Assembly (NCBI RefSeq): GCF_001458395.1
Contig: NZ_CYSR01000026.1
Location: 1-64,000 of the forward strand
Direction of reading: 5' to 3'
DNA from: Leisingera aquaemixtae
GTDB taxonomy: Bacteria > Pseudomonadota > Alphaproteobacteria > Rhodobacterales > Rhodobacteraceae
Length of the DNA stretch: 64,000 bases
Shown here: one piece after another, positions 8,049 to 16,785 of the stretch
How the letters are laid out: every line of letters begins with the position of its first letter
Position numbering within the stretch: position 1 is the stretch's first letter
Made by a program: the position numbers and the translations under genes
The notes under the pieces: model-generated
The model's database searches: none
What the model was told of the DNA's origin: nothing
The model's input: the letters and a program-made list of their open reading frames with translations, nothing else

Positions 8049-9404
8049 TCACTTCAACCCGGGCGTGCCGTCAAACTTCTTCTCGATGTCGCTCCAGCAG
8101 TCGATGTAGTCATCCTGCAGCGGCGCTTCCTTTGCTGCAAAGGGCGTCAGATGCTGCGGGAAGCGGGTCTCGAACATGAAGGACATGGTGTTGTCCAGCT
8201 TCTCGGGGCCGAGGTTGGAGTTTGACGCGCCTTCAAAGGCGTTCTTGTCCGGCCCGTGCGGCAGCATCATGTTGTGGAGAGACATGCCGCCCGGCACGAA
8301 ACCTTGCGGCTTGGCGTCGTACTGGCCGTAGATGTTGCCCATCAGCTCCGACATGATGTTCTTGTGGTACCACGGCGGGCGGAAGGTGTTTTCGGCCACC
8401 ATCCAGCGTTCGCGGAACAGCACAAAATCAATATTCGCGGTGCCCGGCACACCCGACGGCGCGGTAAGCACGGTGAAGATCGACGGATCCGGGTGGTCGA
8501 ACAGGATGGCGCCCACCGGGCAATAGGTCCGCAGGTCGTATTTGAAGGGGGCGTAGTTGCCGTGCCAGGCGACCACATCCAGCGGCGAATGGCCGATCTT
8601 GGTCTCGTGGAACTGGCCGCACCATTTGATGGTCACGGTCGAGGGCGTCTCGCGGTCCTCGAACGCCGCCACCGGCGCCTTGAAGTCGCGCGGGTTGGCC
8701 ATGCAGTTGGCACCGATCGGGCCGCGGCCCGGCAGTTCGAATTTCTGGCCGTAGTTCTCGCAGACAAAGCCGCGGCAGGGGCCTTCGAGCACTTCCACAC
8801 GGTAAACCAGGCCGCGCGGGATGATGGCGATTTCCTGTGGTGCCAGGTCGATGATGCCCAGCTCGGTTGCAAAGCGCAGGCGGCCTTCCTGCGGCACCAC
8901 CAAGAGTTCGGAGTCGGCGGAGAAGAAATAGCTGTCCACCATCGACTCGGTGACCAGATAGATGTGGCTGGCCATGCCGACCTGGGTGTTCACGTCGCCC
9001 GCGGTGGTCATGGTGCGCATGCCGGTGAGCCAGGTCAGCCCCTGATCGGAATGCGGCACCGGATCCCAGCGGTACTGGCCCAGCGAGATCACGTCCGGAT
9101 CGACACAGGGCGCCGACTTCCAATGCGGCAGGTCGATCTTCTGATAGCGGTGCGAATGCTTCACCGAGGGGCGGATCCGGTAGGTCCAGGTCCGCTCCGG
9201 CGGGTCGGCGGTAAAGGCGGTGCCGCTCAGCTGTTCGCCATAGAGGCCATAGTTGCATTTCTGCGGGCTGTTCATGCCCTGCGGCAAGGCGCCGGGCAGC
9301 GCCTCGGTTTCAAAGTCGTTGGCAAAGCCGGGCATATAGCCCTCGTTCGGCCCCGCAAGCGAGGGAGCCTGGATCATTTCATGGGGATCGGCTGGCCGAT
9401 TCAT
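8049..9404 (-). CDS. hmgA: Homogentisate 1,2-dioxygenase
   Basis: This non-haem Fe(II) enzyme opens the homogentisate ring to maleylacetoacetate. The 451-aa length matches the family. Recognisable stretches are [18 protein letters not shown] at the N-terminus, the [12 protein letters not shown] region, [12 protein letters not shown], and the C-terminal Fe-binding part [14 protein letters not shown] followed by [16 protein letters not shown]. The start ATG 9404 has TAGGAG upstream. It is the first gene of the catabolic operon and is divergent from the MarR gene. Together with FahA and MaiA it makes a full pathway. Confidence 0.97.
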   Translation of the reverse strand: MNRPADPHEMIQAPSLAGPNEGYMPGFANDFETEALPGALPQGMNSPQKCNYGLYGEQLSGTAFTADPPERTWTYRIRPSVKHSHRYQKIDLPHWKSAPCVDPDVISLGQYRWDPVPHSDQGLTWLTGMRTMTTAGDVNTQVGMASHIYLVTESMVDSYFFSADSELLVVPQEGRLRFATELGIIDLAPQEIAIIPRGLVYRVEVLEGPCRGFVCENYGQKFELPGRGPIGANCMANPRDFKAPVAAFEDRETPSTVTIKWCGQFHETKIGHSPLDVVAWHGNYAPFKYDLRTYCPVGAILFDHPDPSIFTVLTAPSGVPGTANIDFVLFRERWMVAENTFRPPWYHKNIMSELMGNIYGQYDAKPQGFVPGGMSLHNMMLPHGPDKNAFEGASNSNLGPEKLDNTMSFMFETRFPQHLTPFAAKEAPLQDDYIDCWSDIEKKFDGTPGLK

Positions 9405-9436
9405 CGCGCGTTTCTCCTATCACTGCTTGCGGAATA

Positions 9437-9456
9437 TTAGTTGTTTTTGTAACTAA
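9437..9456. promoter_or_regulatory. Palindromic operator candidate between hmgA and marR
   Basis: A perfect inverted repeat TTAGTT (9437-9442) / AACTAA (9451-9456) with an 8-nt spacer lies in the only divergent gap of the cluster, 20 bp from the marR start and 33 bp from the hmgA start. Size and symmetry fit a MarR dimer site. Binding would overlap the promoter region of both genes. Effector and regulator are inferred from position. Confidence 0.6.
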
Positions 9457-9475
9457 CAAGGGAGAGAGGACGCAA

Positions 9476-9916
9476 ATGACCGAGAAAGATGACTTCACTC
9501 TGCAGGATTTCCTGCCTTTTCTGCTGAACCGGGCGGCCGAGGAAAGCTCGCTGGGGTTCCAGCGGCACTACAAGGACCGCTATGGTATGCTGCGCACGGA
9601 ATGGCGGGTGCTGTTCCATCTGGGCAACTATGGCCAGATGACCGCCAAGGAGATCGGCGAGCGGGCCAAGATCCACAAGACCAAGATCAGCCGTGCGGTC
9701 GCCAAGCTGGCAGAGAAACGGTTTGTGACCCGCACTCGGGATGAAAGCGACCGCCGGGCAGAGCATTTGACCCTGACCCCGGCGGGGCAGTCCGCCTACC
9801 GGGAGCTGCGGGACGTGGCGCAGGAGTTCGATGCCAAGCTGTGCCGCCAGTTCACGACCGGCGAGGTTGCGATTTTGCGGTATATGCTGCGCAAATTAGC
9901 AGGCATCGGCCCGTAG
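9476..9916 (+). CDS. MarR-family regulator, probable controller of the hmg operon
   Basis: The 146-aa protein has the MarR winged-helix layout: WRVLFHLGNYGQMTAKEIGERAKIHKTKISRAVAKLAEKRFVTR followed by the wing RDESDRRAEHLTLTPAG. The start ATG 9476 has GGGAGAGAGG just upstream. It is divergent from hmgA with a 71-bp gap holding a palindrome, so it probably represses the catabolic operon until an aromatic acid (perhaps homogentisate) binds. The ligand is not shown by the sequence. Confidence 0.9.
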   Translation: MTEKDDFTLQDFLPFLLNRAAEESSLGFQRHYKDRYGMLRTEWRVLFHLGNYGQMTAKEIGERAKIHKTKISRAVAKLAEKRFVTRTRDESDRRAEHLTLTPAGQSAYRELRDVAQEFDAKLCRQFTTGEVAILRYMLRKLAGIGP

Positions 9917-9967
9917 ACATTGCTGGGTGCAATGCCCAGATATGGCAGCGGAATTGAAGGTGAAACC

Positions 9968-11200
9968 ATGATACAGATTGATGTCAATTCGGGACCGCTG
10001 ATTGCCTGGCTGATGGAACAGGGACTGCATGGGGCGCAGCAGCAGGATCTCTTGCAGGGCTATTGCCAGCGGCTGTGCGATGCGGGCGTGCCGTTGTGGC
10101 GTTTCCATCTGGCGCAGCGCGCCTTTCACCCGAAATTCGGCGGCATCGGTTTTAACTGGACCCGGGCCGACGGCCTGTCTCACCAGCATTACGAATACCG
10201 CGAGTCCCCGCGCGAGGAATGGCTGCGCAGCCCCTTCTACCACATTCTGGATCAGGAGCTGGACGAGTTCCGCGAGAAACTCGAAGACGGCGCGCCGGAG
10301 GAATTCCCGCTGCTGCCGGAGCTGCGGGAACGCGGGGCAACGGATTATTTCGCCAAGGGTGTGCGGTTTTCCCCGCCCGAAGCCGGGCCGAACGACCCCA
10401 GTCATCCGCAAGAGGGCATGCTGGTCTCCTGGGCGACGGACCGCCCTGGCGGCTTTTCAAACCGCGAGCTGGACCTGATCCGCACCACCCTGCCGCATCT
10501 CGGGCTGGCGCTGAAATCCTCCTCCAACCGGCAGATGGCCAGCGATCTCTTGCAGGTCTACCTGGGCCGCGATGCCGGCCGCCGGGTGCTGTCGGGCGAG
10601 ATCCAGCGCGGCTCCTCGCAGCAGATCGACGCGGTGATCTGCCTGTTCGATCTCAAGGGGTTTACCGAACTTTCCGAGCGGCTGCCCGGAACCGAGCTGA
10701 TCGACATGCTGAACGGCTATTTCGGGCTGGCGGTGGAAACCATCCAAGCGCATGGCGGCAACATCCTCAAGTTCATGGGGGACGGCATGCTGACCATGTT
10801 TAATCTGGGCAGCATCGAGGAAGACGCCCACGCGGCTCTGGCCGCCGCCAATGAGCTCTGCGGCAAGATCCGCGCCTGCAACACCGAACGCGAGGCGCAG
10901 GGCGTGCCGACCGCAGGCTTTACCTTGGCACTGCACGCGGGCACTATCCTCTATGGCAATATCGGGGCGGAGAGCCGGCTCGACTTTACGGTGATCGGCC
11001 AGGCGGTGAATCAGACCGCCCGGATCGCCGGGATGCACCGGTCGGTCGGCCAGAACATCATCATGTCCGAAGATGTTAAGCTGGCTGCCAGGGGCACCAA
11101 CCATGATCTGGTGTCGCTGGGCCGCTACATGCTGCGCGGGGTGGCCGAACCGATGGAGCTCTACACGATCAACCGCGGCAACTGCGGCTGTTCCGGCTAA
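9968..11200 (+). CDS. Class III adenylate cyclase
   Basis: The 410-aa protein makes cAMP from ATP. The C-terminal cyclase domain (about residues 210-395) has the first metal-binding Asp in CLFDLKGFTELSERL, the second in FMGDGMLTMF with the base-specifying Lys just before (ILKFMGDG), then LDFTVIGQAVNQTARI, where Asp favours ATP over GTP and Asn/Arg stabilise the transition state. The N-terminal ~190 residues have no membrane segment and hold a conserved but unnamed region (WRFHLAQRAFHPKFGGIGFNW) common in rhizobial and roseobacter cyclases; it may sense a ligand. ATG 9968 has GAAGG upstream; 9920 is a weaker upstream start. Confidence 0.92.
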   Translation: MIQIDVNSGPLIAWLMEQGLHGAQQQDLLQGYCQRLCDAGVPLWRFHLAQRAFHPKFGGIGFNWTRADGLSHQHYEYRESPREEWLRSPFYHILDQELDEFREKLEDGAPEEFPLLPELRERGATDYFAKGVRFSPPEAGPNDPSHPQEGMLVSWATDRPGGFSNRELDLIRTTLPHLGLALKSSSNRQMASDLLQVYLGRDAGRRVLSGEIQRGSSQQIDAVICLFDLKGFTELSERLPGTELIDMLNGYFGLAVETIQAHGGNILKFMGDGMLTMFNLGSIEEDAHAALAAANELCGKIRACNTEREAQGVPTAGFTLALHAGTILYGNIGAESRLDFTVIGQAVNQTARIAGMHRSVGQNIIMSEDVKLAARGTNHDLVSLGRYMLRGVAEPMELYTINRGNCGCSG

Positions 11201-11218
11201 GGTGCCGCCGGGGCGGGG

Positions 11219-12028
11219 TCAGATGCTGACCTCGACCCCCGGCAGGTTCACTTCCTTCATCATATCGCGCAGCTCCTGCCGGGCGGCGATGTTAGAGATG
11301 TTCAGCTGCTTGACGCCAACATCCTTGAGGTCCAGCAGCGTCAGCCCGCGCGGGAACAATTCGCGGAAGATCACCCGCTCCGAGAACCCGGGCGCCACGC
11401 GGAAGCCGATGCGCTTGGACAGCATCTTGATGGCACGCTCCATCTTTTCTTTGTTGACCATACGCTGGGTGCCGACCCGGTTGCGGATCACGATCCAGTC
11501 GATCGGCTTGAGCCCAGCCTGCGCCCGCAGCTGGCGGGCGTTCCAGACCATTTCCGAATACACGGACGGACCGGTGATGGTCTCGCCCTTCTGGTCCACA
11601 TGGGCCAGCAGGTCGAAATCGACGAAGCTGTCGTTCAAGGGCGTGATCAGCGTGTCCGCCAGCGAATGTGCCACCTGGCTCAGGCGCGTGTGCGAGCCGG
11701 GGCAGTCGATCAGGATGAAATCATGGCCCGGCTCCAGAGCCGAGACCGCTGCCGAAAGCCGGTGGTCGTAGATATTTTCACCCGGCTGCAGGCCGGCCGG
11801 GTCGATCTCCGGCAGCTCATGCATTTCGACCATCGGCAGTTCCAGCCCCGCCTTGGCGCAGAAATCCTGGCGGTTTTCCAGATAGCGCCCCAAGGAGCGC
11901 TGCCGCAAGTCCAGGTCCAGCGCCGCCACCTTGTGGCCCAGCCGGGCCAGAGTGGTTGCCACATGCATGGAGACAGTCGATTTGCCCGCGCCGCCCTTCT
12001 CGTTGCCGACGACAATGATATGCGCCAT
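11219..12028 (-). CDS. mipZ: MipZ-like ParA-family ATPase (division plane positioning)
   Basis: The 269-aa protein has the deviant Walker A motif GNEKGGAGKSTV (residues 8-19), DLDLRQRSLGRYLENR (Walker A' region) and FILIDCPGSHTRLS (Walker B region). This pattern, especially DLDLRQ-SL-RYLENR, is typical of MipZ rather than plasmid ParA. MipZ forms a bipolar gradient that inhibits FtsZ and places the division site in alphaproteobacteria lacking Min. The gene is single, convergent with the cyclase gene, and has a long palindrome upstream. Confidence 0.92.
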   Translation of the reverse strand: MAHIIVVGNEKGGAGKSTVSMHVATTLARLGHKVAALDLDLRQRSLGRYLENRQDFCAKAGLELPMVEMHELPEIDPAGLQPGENIYDHRLSAAVSALEPGHDFILIDCPGSHTRLSQVAHSLADTLITPLNDSFVDFDLLAHVDQKGETITGPSVYSEMVWNARQLRAQAGLKPIDWIVIRNRVGTQRMVNKEKMERAIKMLSKRIGFRVAPGFSERVIFRELFPRGLTLLDLKDVGVKQLNISNIAARQELRDMMKEVNLPGVEVSI

Positions 12029-12142
12029 GTACAGGTCCCTTCGCTCGTGCTTTGGTGCACGTCTTTAGCTTTGTGCCCCTGTATAGGCTCTGGATTCGGC
12101 CAAGAAAAGTGGTGCGCGCAGGCTGGTGAATTTAGGGTTAGC

Positions 12143-12184
12143 GCCCATTAAATCCGCAACACTGGCCCAGCGGATTTAACGGGC
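12143..12184. repeat. 42-bp inverted repeat upstream of mipZ
   Basis: The arms GCCCATTAAATCCGC (12143-12157) and GCGGATTTAACGGGC (12170-12184) pair over 15 bp with one mismatch, around a 12-nt loop. It lies 15 bp past the helicase stop and about 115 bp upstream of mipZ, both on the minus strand. No T run follows, so it could be a terminator-like hairpin for the helicase or a binding site near the mipZ promoter. Confidence 0.6.
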
Positions 12185-12198
12185 ACCAAGGCCGGGCT

Positions 12199-14214
12199 TC
12201 ACCGGTGCTTTGCAGGCCCGGAGGGGCTGCGCTTGGGGCGGGCATCGCCGCCCTTGCCGCCCTTCGCTGTCTGGGGTGCCGCCGCGCGCGCCTTGTTCTT
12301 CTTGCTGTTCGGCTTGCCCGCCGGCGGTTTCGGCCCCTTGGCTTTGAACGGCTTGCCTGCGGGCGCGCCGGGCCTTGCCATCCGCTTGGAGGGATCGGAC
12401 GCGCCCTTGGGCTTGGCCGTCACGGCCGGCTTGGGCTTGCTGGGGCGGGTCTCTGCGCGCGGCTCCCGCCGCTCGTCCCGCGCCGGTTTGTCTTTCCACT
12501 CCTTGCGCGGCGGGCGGCTGTCTTCCCCGGCCTCAGCCTTGCGGCGGTAGGGCTTCGGGCCTTCTTCCTTGCCGCGGTGCGGCTTGGGCTTGCGGTCGCC
12601 CTTGAACCCGCCAGGCCCGCGGCGCGGAGCAGGGCCCAGGTCAGGCGCCTCGGACAGCCGGGTCAGCACGGCGCCCGGTTCCAATTCGGTCTTACCGTCC
12701 AGCGCCTTCAGGAAGCCGTCAACAGCGCCCTCGCTGATTTCGGCAAAGGTTTCATTGTCCTGCACCCGGATCGCCCCGATGGCGTCGCGGTCGATATTGC
12801 CGGCCTTGCACAGCATCGGCAGCACCTTGCGCGGGTCGGCACCGGCCTGGCGGCCGCCGGACAGGGAGAACCAGACGGAGGGGCCAAAGGCTTTGCGTTC
12901 CTTGCGTGGCTCTTCCTCACCGGCCGGGCGCAGATCCTCTGGCGCCGAATGGCGGCTGCGGAACAGGCGCAGATAGGTGGCGGCGATTTGCTCGGCCGAG
13001 AAATTGTCCAGCAGGGTTTGGACACCGGCCTGCTCGTTCTCCTCAACGGGCTGCTGCCAGACCGGATCGGCCAGCATCCGCTCTTCATCCCGCGCCAGCA
13101 CATCATCGGCAGAGGGCGCTTCGCAATGCTCGGCGGTCAGTTTGGCCCACTTCAGCAGGCGCAGGGCCTTGGCGCGCGCCTTGGGCGGCGCGATCAGCGC
13201 GCTGACGCCCTTGCGGCCCGCGCGGCCGGTCCGGCCGGAGCGGTGCAGCAGCGTTTCGTGGTTCGAGGGCAGTTCCGCATGGACCACCAGCTCCAGCCCC
13301 GGCAGGTCGATGCCACGCGCCGCCACGTCGGTGGCCACGCAGACCCGCGCGCGCCCGTCGCGCATCGCCTGCAGCGCGTGGCTGCGCTCGGTCTGGCTCA
13401 GCTCGCCCGACAGCGTCACCACCGGCAGACCGCGGTTGGTCAGGCGCGCCGCCAGACGGTTCACCGCCGCGCGGGTGTTGGCAAAGACGATGGCGCTGGG
13501 CGCCTCATAGTAGCGCAGCACGTTGATGATGGCGTTTTCCGCGTCCGCTTGCGCCACGCTCATCAGACGGTATTCGATATCCGCGTGCTGCTTGGTCTCG
13601 CCTGCGGTCTTGATCCGCATCGCGTCGCGCTGAAAGGTCTCGGCCAGGCTGGCAATCGCCGGCGGCACGGTGGCGGAGAACAGCAGGGTGCGGCGGTCTT
13701 CGGGCGCTTCGCCCAGGATAAACTCAAGATCCTCGCGGAAGCCAAGGTCCAGCATCTCGTCGGCCTCGTCCAGCACCACGCCGCGCACCTGGCTGAGGTC
13801 GATGGAGCCGCGCGCGATGTGGTCGCGCAGACGGCCCGGAGTGGCCGCCACGATATGGGCGCCGCGTTCCAGCGTCCGGCGCTCGTCGCGCATGTCCATG
13901 CCGCCGACGCAGGAAGCAATCCGTGCGCCTGCCTCGCGGTAGAGCCAGCCCAGCTCGTGTTTCACCTGCAGCGCCAGTTCGCGGGTCGGGGCAATCACCA
14001 GCGCCAGCGGCGCCGCGGCCTCGCCGAACGCCTCATCCTCACCCAGCAGATCCTGAGCCAAAGCCAGGCCAAAACCGACGGTCTTGCCCGATCCGGTCTG
14101 TGCAGACACCAGCAGGTCGCGCCCTTCCACGTCGGGCTGAGTCACAGCCTCCTGCACTTGGGTCAGGGTTTCATATCCGCGCTCTTGCAGTGCGTTGGCC
14201 AGGGCTTGTTTCAC
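12199..14214 (-). CDS. DEAD-box RNA helicase with DbpA-like C-terminal domain and basic tail
   Basis: The protein of about 671 aa has helicase motifs AQTGSGKT (I), PTREL (Ia), VLDEADEML (II, DEAD), FSATVPP (III), ATDVAARGIDLP (V) and HRSGRTGRAGRKG (VI). After the two RecA-like domains comes a DbpA/CsdA-type RNA-binding domain (residues about 480-550), then a long Lys/Arg/Pro-rich disordered tail. It probably remodels rRNA or mRNA during ribosome assembly or cold growth. GTG 14214 (VKQALANALQERGY) is chosen because the Q-motif region starts here; the longer frame from 14454 overlaps rpmE. Confidence 0.88.
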   Translation of the reverse strand: MKQALANALQERGYETLTQVQEAVTQPDVEGRDLLVSAQTGSGKTVGFGLALAQDLLGEDEAFGEAAAPLALVIAPTRELALQVKHELGWLYREAGARIASCVGGMDMRDERRTLERGAHIVAATPGRLRDHIARGSIDLSQVRGVVLDEADEMLDLGFREDLEFILGEAPEDRRTLLFSATVPPAIASLAETFQRDAMRIKTAGETKQHADIEYRLMSVAQADAENAIINVLRYYEAPSAIVFANTRAAVNRLAARLTNRGLPVVTLSGELSQTERSHALQAMRDGRARVCVATDVAARGIDLPGLELVVHAELPSNHETLLHRSGRTGRAGRKGVSALIAPPKARAKALRLLKWAKLTAEHCEAPSADDVLARDEERMLADPVWQQPVEENEQAGVQTLLDNFSAEQIAATYLRLFRSRHSAPEDLRPAGEEEPRKERKAFGPSVWFSLSGGRQAGADPRKVLPMLCKAGNIDRDAIGAIRVQDNETFAEISEGAVDGFLKALDGKTELEPGAVLTRLSEAPDLGPAPRRGPGGFKGDRKPKPHRGKEEGPKPYRRKAEAGEDSRPPRKEWKDKPARDERREPRAETRPSKPKPAVTAKPKGASDPSKRMARPGAPAGKPFKAKGPKPPAGKPNSKKNKARAAAPQTAKGGKGGDARPKRSPSGPAKHR

Positions 14215-14326
14215 GAGGGGGCTGTCTTTCCCGCGGGGCGCGCATCCGGCCCCAGCGTCAGGAGAAATGAAAGAAGGCTGCCCGTCCGGGGCAGCCTTCG
14301 GGAGTTTGAAAAATACGGCAGGCGGC

Positions 14327-14548
14327 TTAGAAGCCCAGGCCTTCGTATTTCTTCTTGAACTTGGACACGCGGCCGCCGGCGTCCAGCAGGCGCGAGGTGC
14401 CGCCGGTCCAGGCCGGGTGCACAGTCGGGTCGATGTCCAGGGCCAGCTGATCACCCTCAGAGCCCCAGGTGGAGCGCATCTTGAGGATGGTGCCGTCGGT
14501 CATTTTGACGTCGATGAAGTGGTAATCGGGATGGGTGTCTTTTTTCAT
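14327..14548 (-). CDS. rpmE: 50S ribosomal protein L31
   Basis: The 73-aa protein starts [19 protein letters not shown] and contains [24 protein letters not shown], the alphaproteobacterial L31 form. It has no zinc-binding CxxC pair, so it is the zinc-independent type. It follows rplS by 11 nt, on the same strand, so the two are probably cotranscribed. Confidence 0.97.
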   Translation of the reverse strand: MKKDTHPDYHFIDVKMTDGTILKMRSTWGSEGDQLALDIDPTVHPAWTGGTSRLLDAGGRVSKFKKKYEGLGF

Positions 14549-14559
14549 GATACCGCTCC

Positions 14560-14934
14560 TCAGGCTTTCTTGGGCTTGTAGTTCGCATCTTCTGCGATAC
14601 GGGCCGACTTACCGCGGCGGGCGCGCAGGTAGTACAGCTTGGCGCGGCGGACGCGGCCGCGGCGCACCACTTCGATCGAGTCGATGTTGGTCGAATACAG
14701 CGGGAACACACGCTCCACGCCTTCGCCGAACGAAATTTTGCGGACGGTGAACGAACCGGCAATGCCCGAGCCGTTCTTGCGGCTGATGCAAACACCTTCG
14801 TACATCTGCACGCGCGAACGCGAGCCTTCGGTCACCTTGTAGCCGACACGGATGGTGTCACCGGCTTTGAAGTCGGGGATTTCTTTCCCCAGGGCGGCGA
14901 TCTGTTCCGCCTCCAGCTGTGCGATCAGGTCCAT
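14560..14934 (-). CDS. rplS: 50S ribosomal protein L19
   Basis: The 124-aa protein contains the L19 signature [32 protein letters not shown] and [23 protein letters not shown]19 sits at the interface of the two ribosomal subunits. ATG 14934 has TAGGAG upstream at normal distance; the in-frame ATG at 15189 would add 85 unrelated residues. In many bacteria rplS directly follows trmD; here it has its own ~360-bp upstream region. Confidence 0.97.
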   Translation of the reverse strand: MDLIAQLEAEQIAALGKEIPDFKAGDTIRVGYKVTEGSRSRVQMYEGVCISRKNGSGIAGSFTVRKISFGEGVERVFPLYSTNIDSIEVVRRGRVRRAKLYYLRARRGKSARIAEDANYKPKKA

Positions 14935-15294
14935 CTGATCATCTCCTATTTTCGCTCGCGGTTGCTTCCGCGAAGATTGGCGCGGACAAGAGAGCTCCTG
15001 GTCTTCACCGGGTCCGCCCGCAGGCGCCCGCCAGAGATCATGCCGGTCGTTCCTTGAATTTGCGGCCTGCCTGCCGCGCGTGGCCGAAGAAGGCCGGTTG
15101 GCAGTAGTTCGGCAAACCGCAAACAGCCCGGAGCCGCAAAAGCGATTCCAGACCAGCGGACGTATAGGCGGGAACGCCGCAGGGATCAAGCGAAAGAAAC
15201 GAGGGGCCGCCGCTGGTACGGTTCTGGCGCAGGGCGGGGAACGATCCCGCCCGCCGCGCGTTTCATCCCGAAGTGTCTGTGCGGAGGGAAACGG
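14935..15294. promoter_or_regulatory. 360-bp divergent intergenic region (rplS leader / channel gene promoter)
   Basis: No credible gene lies here. It separates rplS (minus) from the mechanosensitive channel gene (plus). A small hairpin TCGCGG (14956-14961) / CCGCGA (14968-14973) sits about 20 nt upstream of rplS in the transcribed leader. The length allows a 5' UTR with autoregulation by L19, but I saw no known leader motif. Confidence 0.4.
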
Positions 15295-16257
15295 ATGGAA
15301 CAGATAGACGCAGATGTCGGTAATGTCTTTGAGAAAATCGACAGCTGGGTCGATGGGTTCTTCAAAATCCTGCCGAACCTCGGCATTGCCTTGGTTGTTC
15401 TGGCAGCCTTCTGGCTTCTGTCCAAGCTGGTCGCGTCATTCGTGCGCAAGGCCGGCAAGCGGCGCGGGCGGGACAATCTGGGCGAGGTTGGCGCCGCCTT
15501 GATAAAATGGGCGCTGATCATCGTAGGTGTCATGCTGTCGATCACGATCGTTGCACCGTCGATCACGCCTGCGGATCTGTTCGCCGGGCTGGGCATCGGG
15601 TCGGTCGCCATCGGTTTCGCCTTCAAGGATATCCTGCAAAACCTTCTGGCCGGGGTACTGATCCTGCTGCGCCAGCCCTTTGAGGTGGGGGATCAGATCG
15701 TCTCTGGCGGGCATGAAGGCACGGTGGAGCGGATCGAGACGCGCGCGACCCTGATCAAGACCTACGACGGGCGCCGGGTCGTCATTCCGAATTCCGACAT
15801 CTACACCGATGCGGTGACCGTCAACACCGCGTTTGACCAGCGCCGCTCGCAGTATGACGTGCAGGTTGGCTGCAACGACAGCTTGGAGGACGCCAAGGAT
15901 ACCATGCTCGCGGCGGTGCGGGGGTGCGAGGGCGTGCTGGAAGACCCGGCGCCGGAGGCGCTGCCCTGGGCCATTGCCGACAGCGGCAACAACATTCGCT
16001 TGCGCTGGTGGACCAAACCGGACCGGGCCAGCGTCGTGTACACCTTTGCCCAGGTGATCGAGGCCGTCAAAACCGCGCTGGATGAGAAGGGCATCGACAT
16101 GCCTTACCCGACCCAGGTGGTGCTGTTCCACGATCAGACAGAGGAAACGGACGGCGACCGCAGCCGCCATCGCGAAGGCTGGCCTGCACGCCCGGACGGC
16201 GAGAACCCCAAACCGCTGCGAATTGCAGATGGCCTCAACGGAGGGCAGCAGCCGTAA
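15295..16257 (+). CDS. Small-conductance mechanosensitive channel, MscS family
   Basis: The 320-aa membrane protein has hydrophobic segments near residues 27-46, 67-87 and a pore-lining helix around 93-120 ([31 protein letters not shown]). This Gly/Ala-rich pattern ending in [11 protein letters not shown] is the MscS pore helix. It is followed by the beta domain ([39 protein letters not shown]) and a C-terminal alpha-beta domain. It releases solutes during hypo-osmotic shock. ATG 15295 has GGAGGG upstream. It is a single gene. Confidence 0.93.
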   Translation: MEQIDADVGNVFEKIDSWVDGFFKILPNLGIALVVLAAFWLLSKLVASFVRKAGKRRGRDNLGEVGAALIKWALIIVGVMLSITIVAPSITPADLFAGLGIGSVAIGFAFKDILQNLLAGVLILLRQPFEVGDQIVSGGHEGTVERIETRATLIKTYDGRRVVIPNSDIYTDAVTVNTAFDQRRSQYDVQVGCNDSLEDAKDTMLAAVRGCEGVLEDPAPEALPWAIADSGNNIRLRWWTKPDRASVVYTFAQVIEAVKTALDEKGIDMPYPTQVVLFHDQTEETDGDRSRHREGWPARPDGENPKPLRIADGLNGGQQP

Positions 16258-16345
16258 CGGCTATGCGCGGGGCGCCGGGAGGGGGCCTGGAGCGCCCCAT
16301 CTTTACTTGCGCCGCATTGGTCTGCGGGCTGCAATGGCCTGCAAA

Positions 16346-16681
16346 TCAGCCGGTCTGATCGTCGACGTCTGCCTCGGGGGCGTTGGTCTTGACCGACTCG
16401 ATGCCATTGTCGCGGCTCGACGCGCTGGTGTAGCTTTGCGAGGTCCCAATCACCTGGCCATTTGCGGCCTTCAGATTGAACATGTACTTGCCGGCCGCCG
16501 TGTCCTTGCGCTCGTAACGGCCGTCGTCACTGGCGTTCTTCTTGACCGACTCGATACCGTTCTCGGCGCTGGCCTTTTGCGTGTAGCCCTCGCTGGCAAG
16601 GATGTTCTGGCCATTGGCTGCCTTCAGGCGGAAGCGGAATTCGCCTGCATTGTCGGTATAGAGTTCAAATTTCCCAGCCAC
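16346..16681 (-). CDS. YegP-family (DUF1508) protein with two tandem repeats
   Basis: The ~111-aa protein consists of two similar modules: GKFELYTDNAGEFRFRLKAANGQ...GIESVKKNA and then GKYMFNLKAANGQ...GIESVKTNA. This matches the double DUF1508/YegP fold. Such proteins are small, soluble and of unknown biochemical role. GTG 16681 is favoured because TAGGAG lies about 8 nt upstream; GTG 16690 would overlap that ribosome binding site. Confidence 0.85.
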   Translation of the reverse strand: MAGKFELYTDNAGEFRFRLKAANGQNILASEGYTQKASAENGIESVKKNASDDGRYERKDTAAGKYMFNLKAANGQVIGTSQSYTSASSRDNGIESVKTNAPEADVDDQTG

Positions 16682-16785
16682 GCTGTGCACTCCTAATTCC
16701 TGATGAATATGAACGGACTAAAGCACGGCTTGACCGATCCGGCAACGGTTTGGCGTTGCGGGTGCTGGGCGGGGGGGGGACAGGG

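Noticed and set aside
12205-14358. 717-aa open frame on the plus strand
   Set aside because: It lies opposite the DEAD-box helicase gene and has no recognisable domain. High GC makes long antisense frames common.
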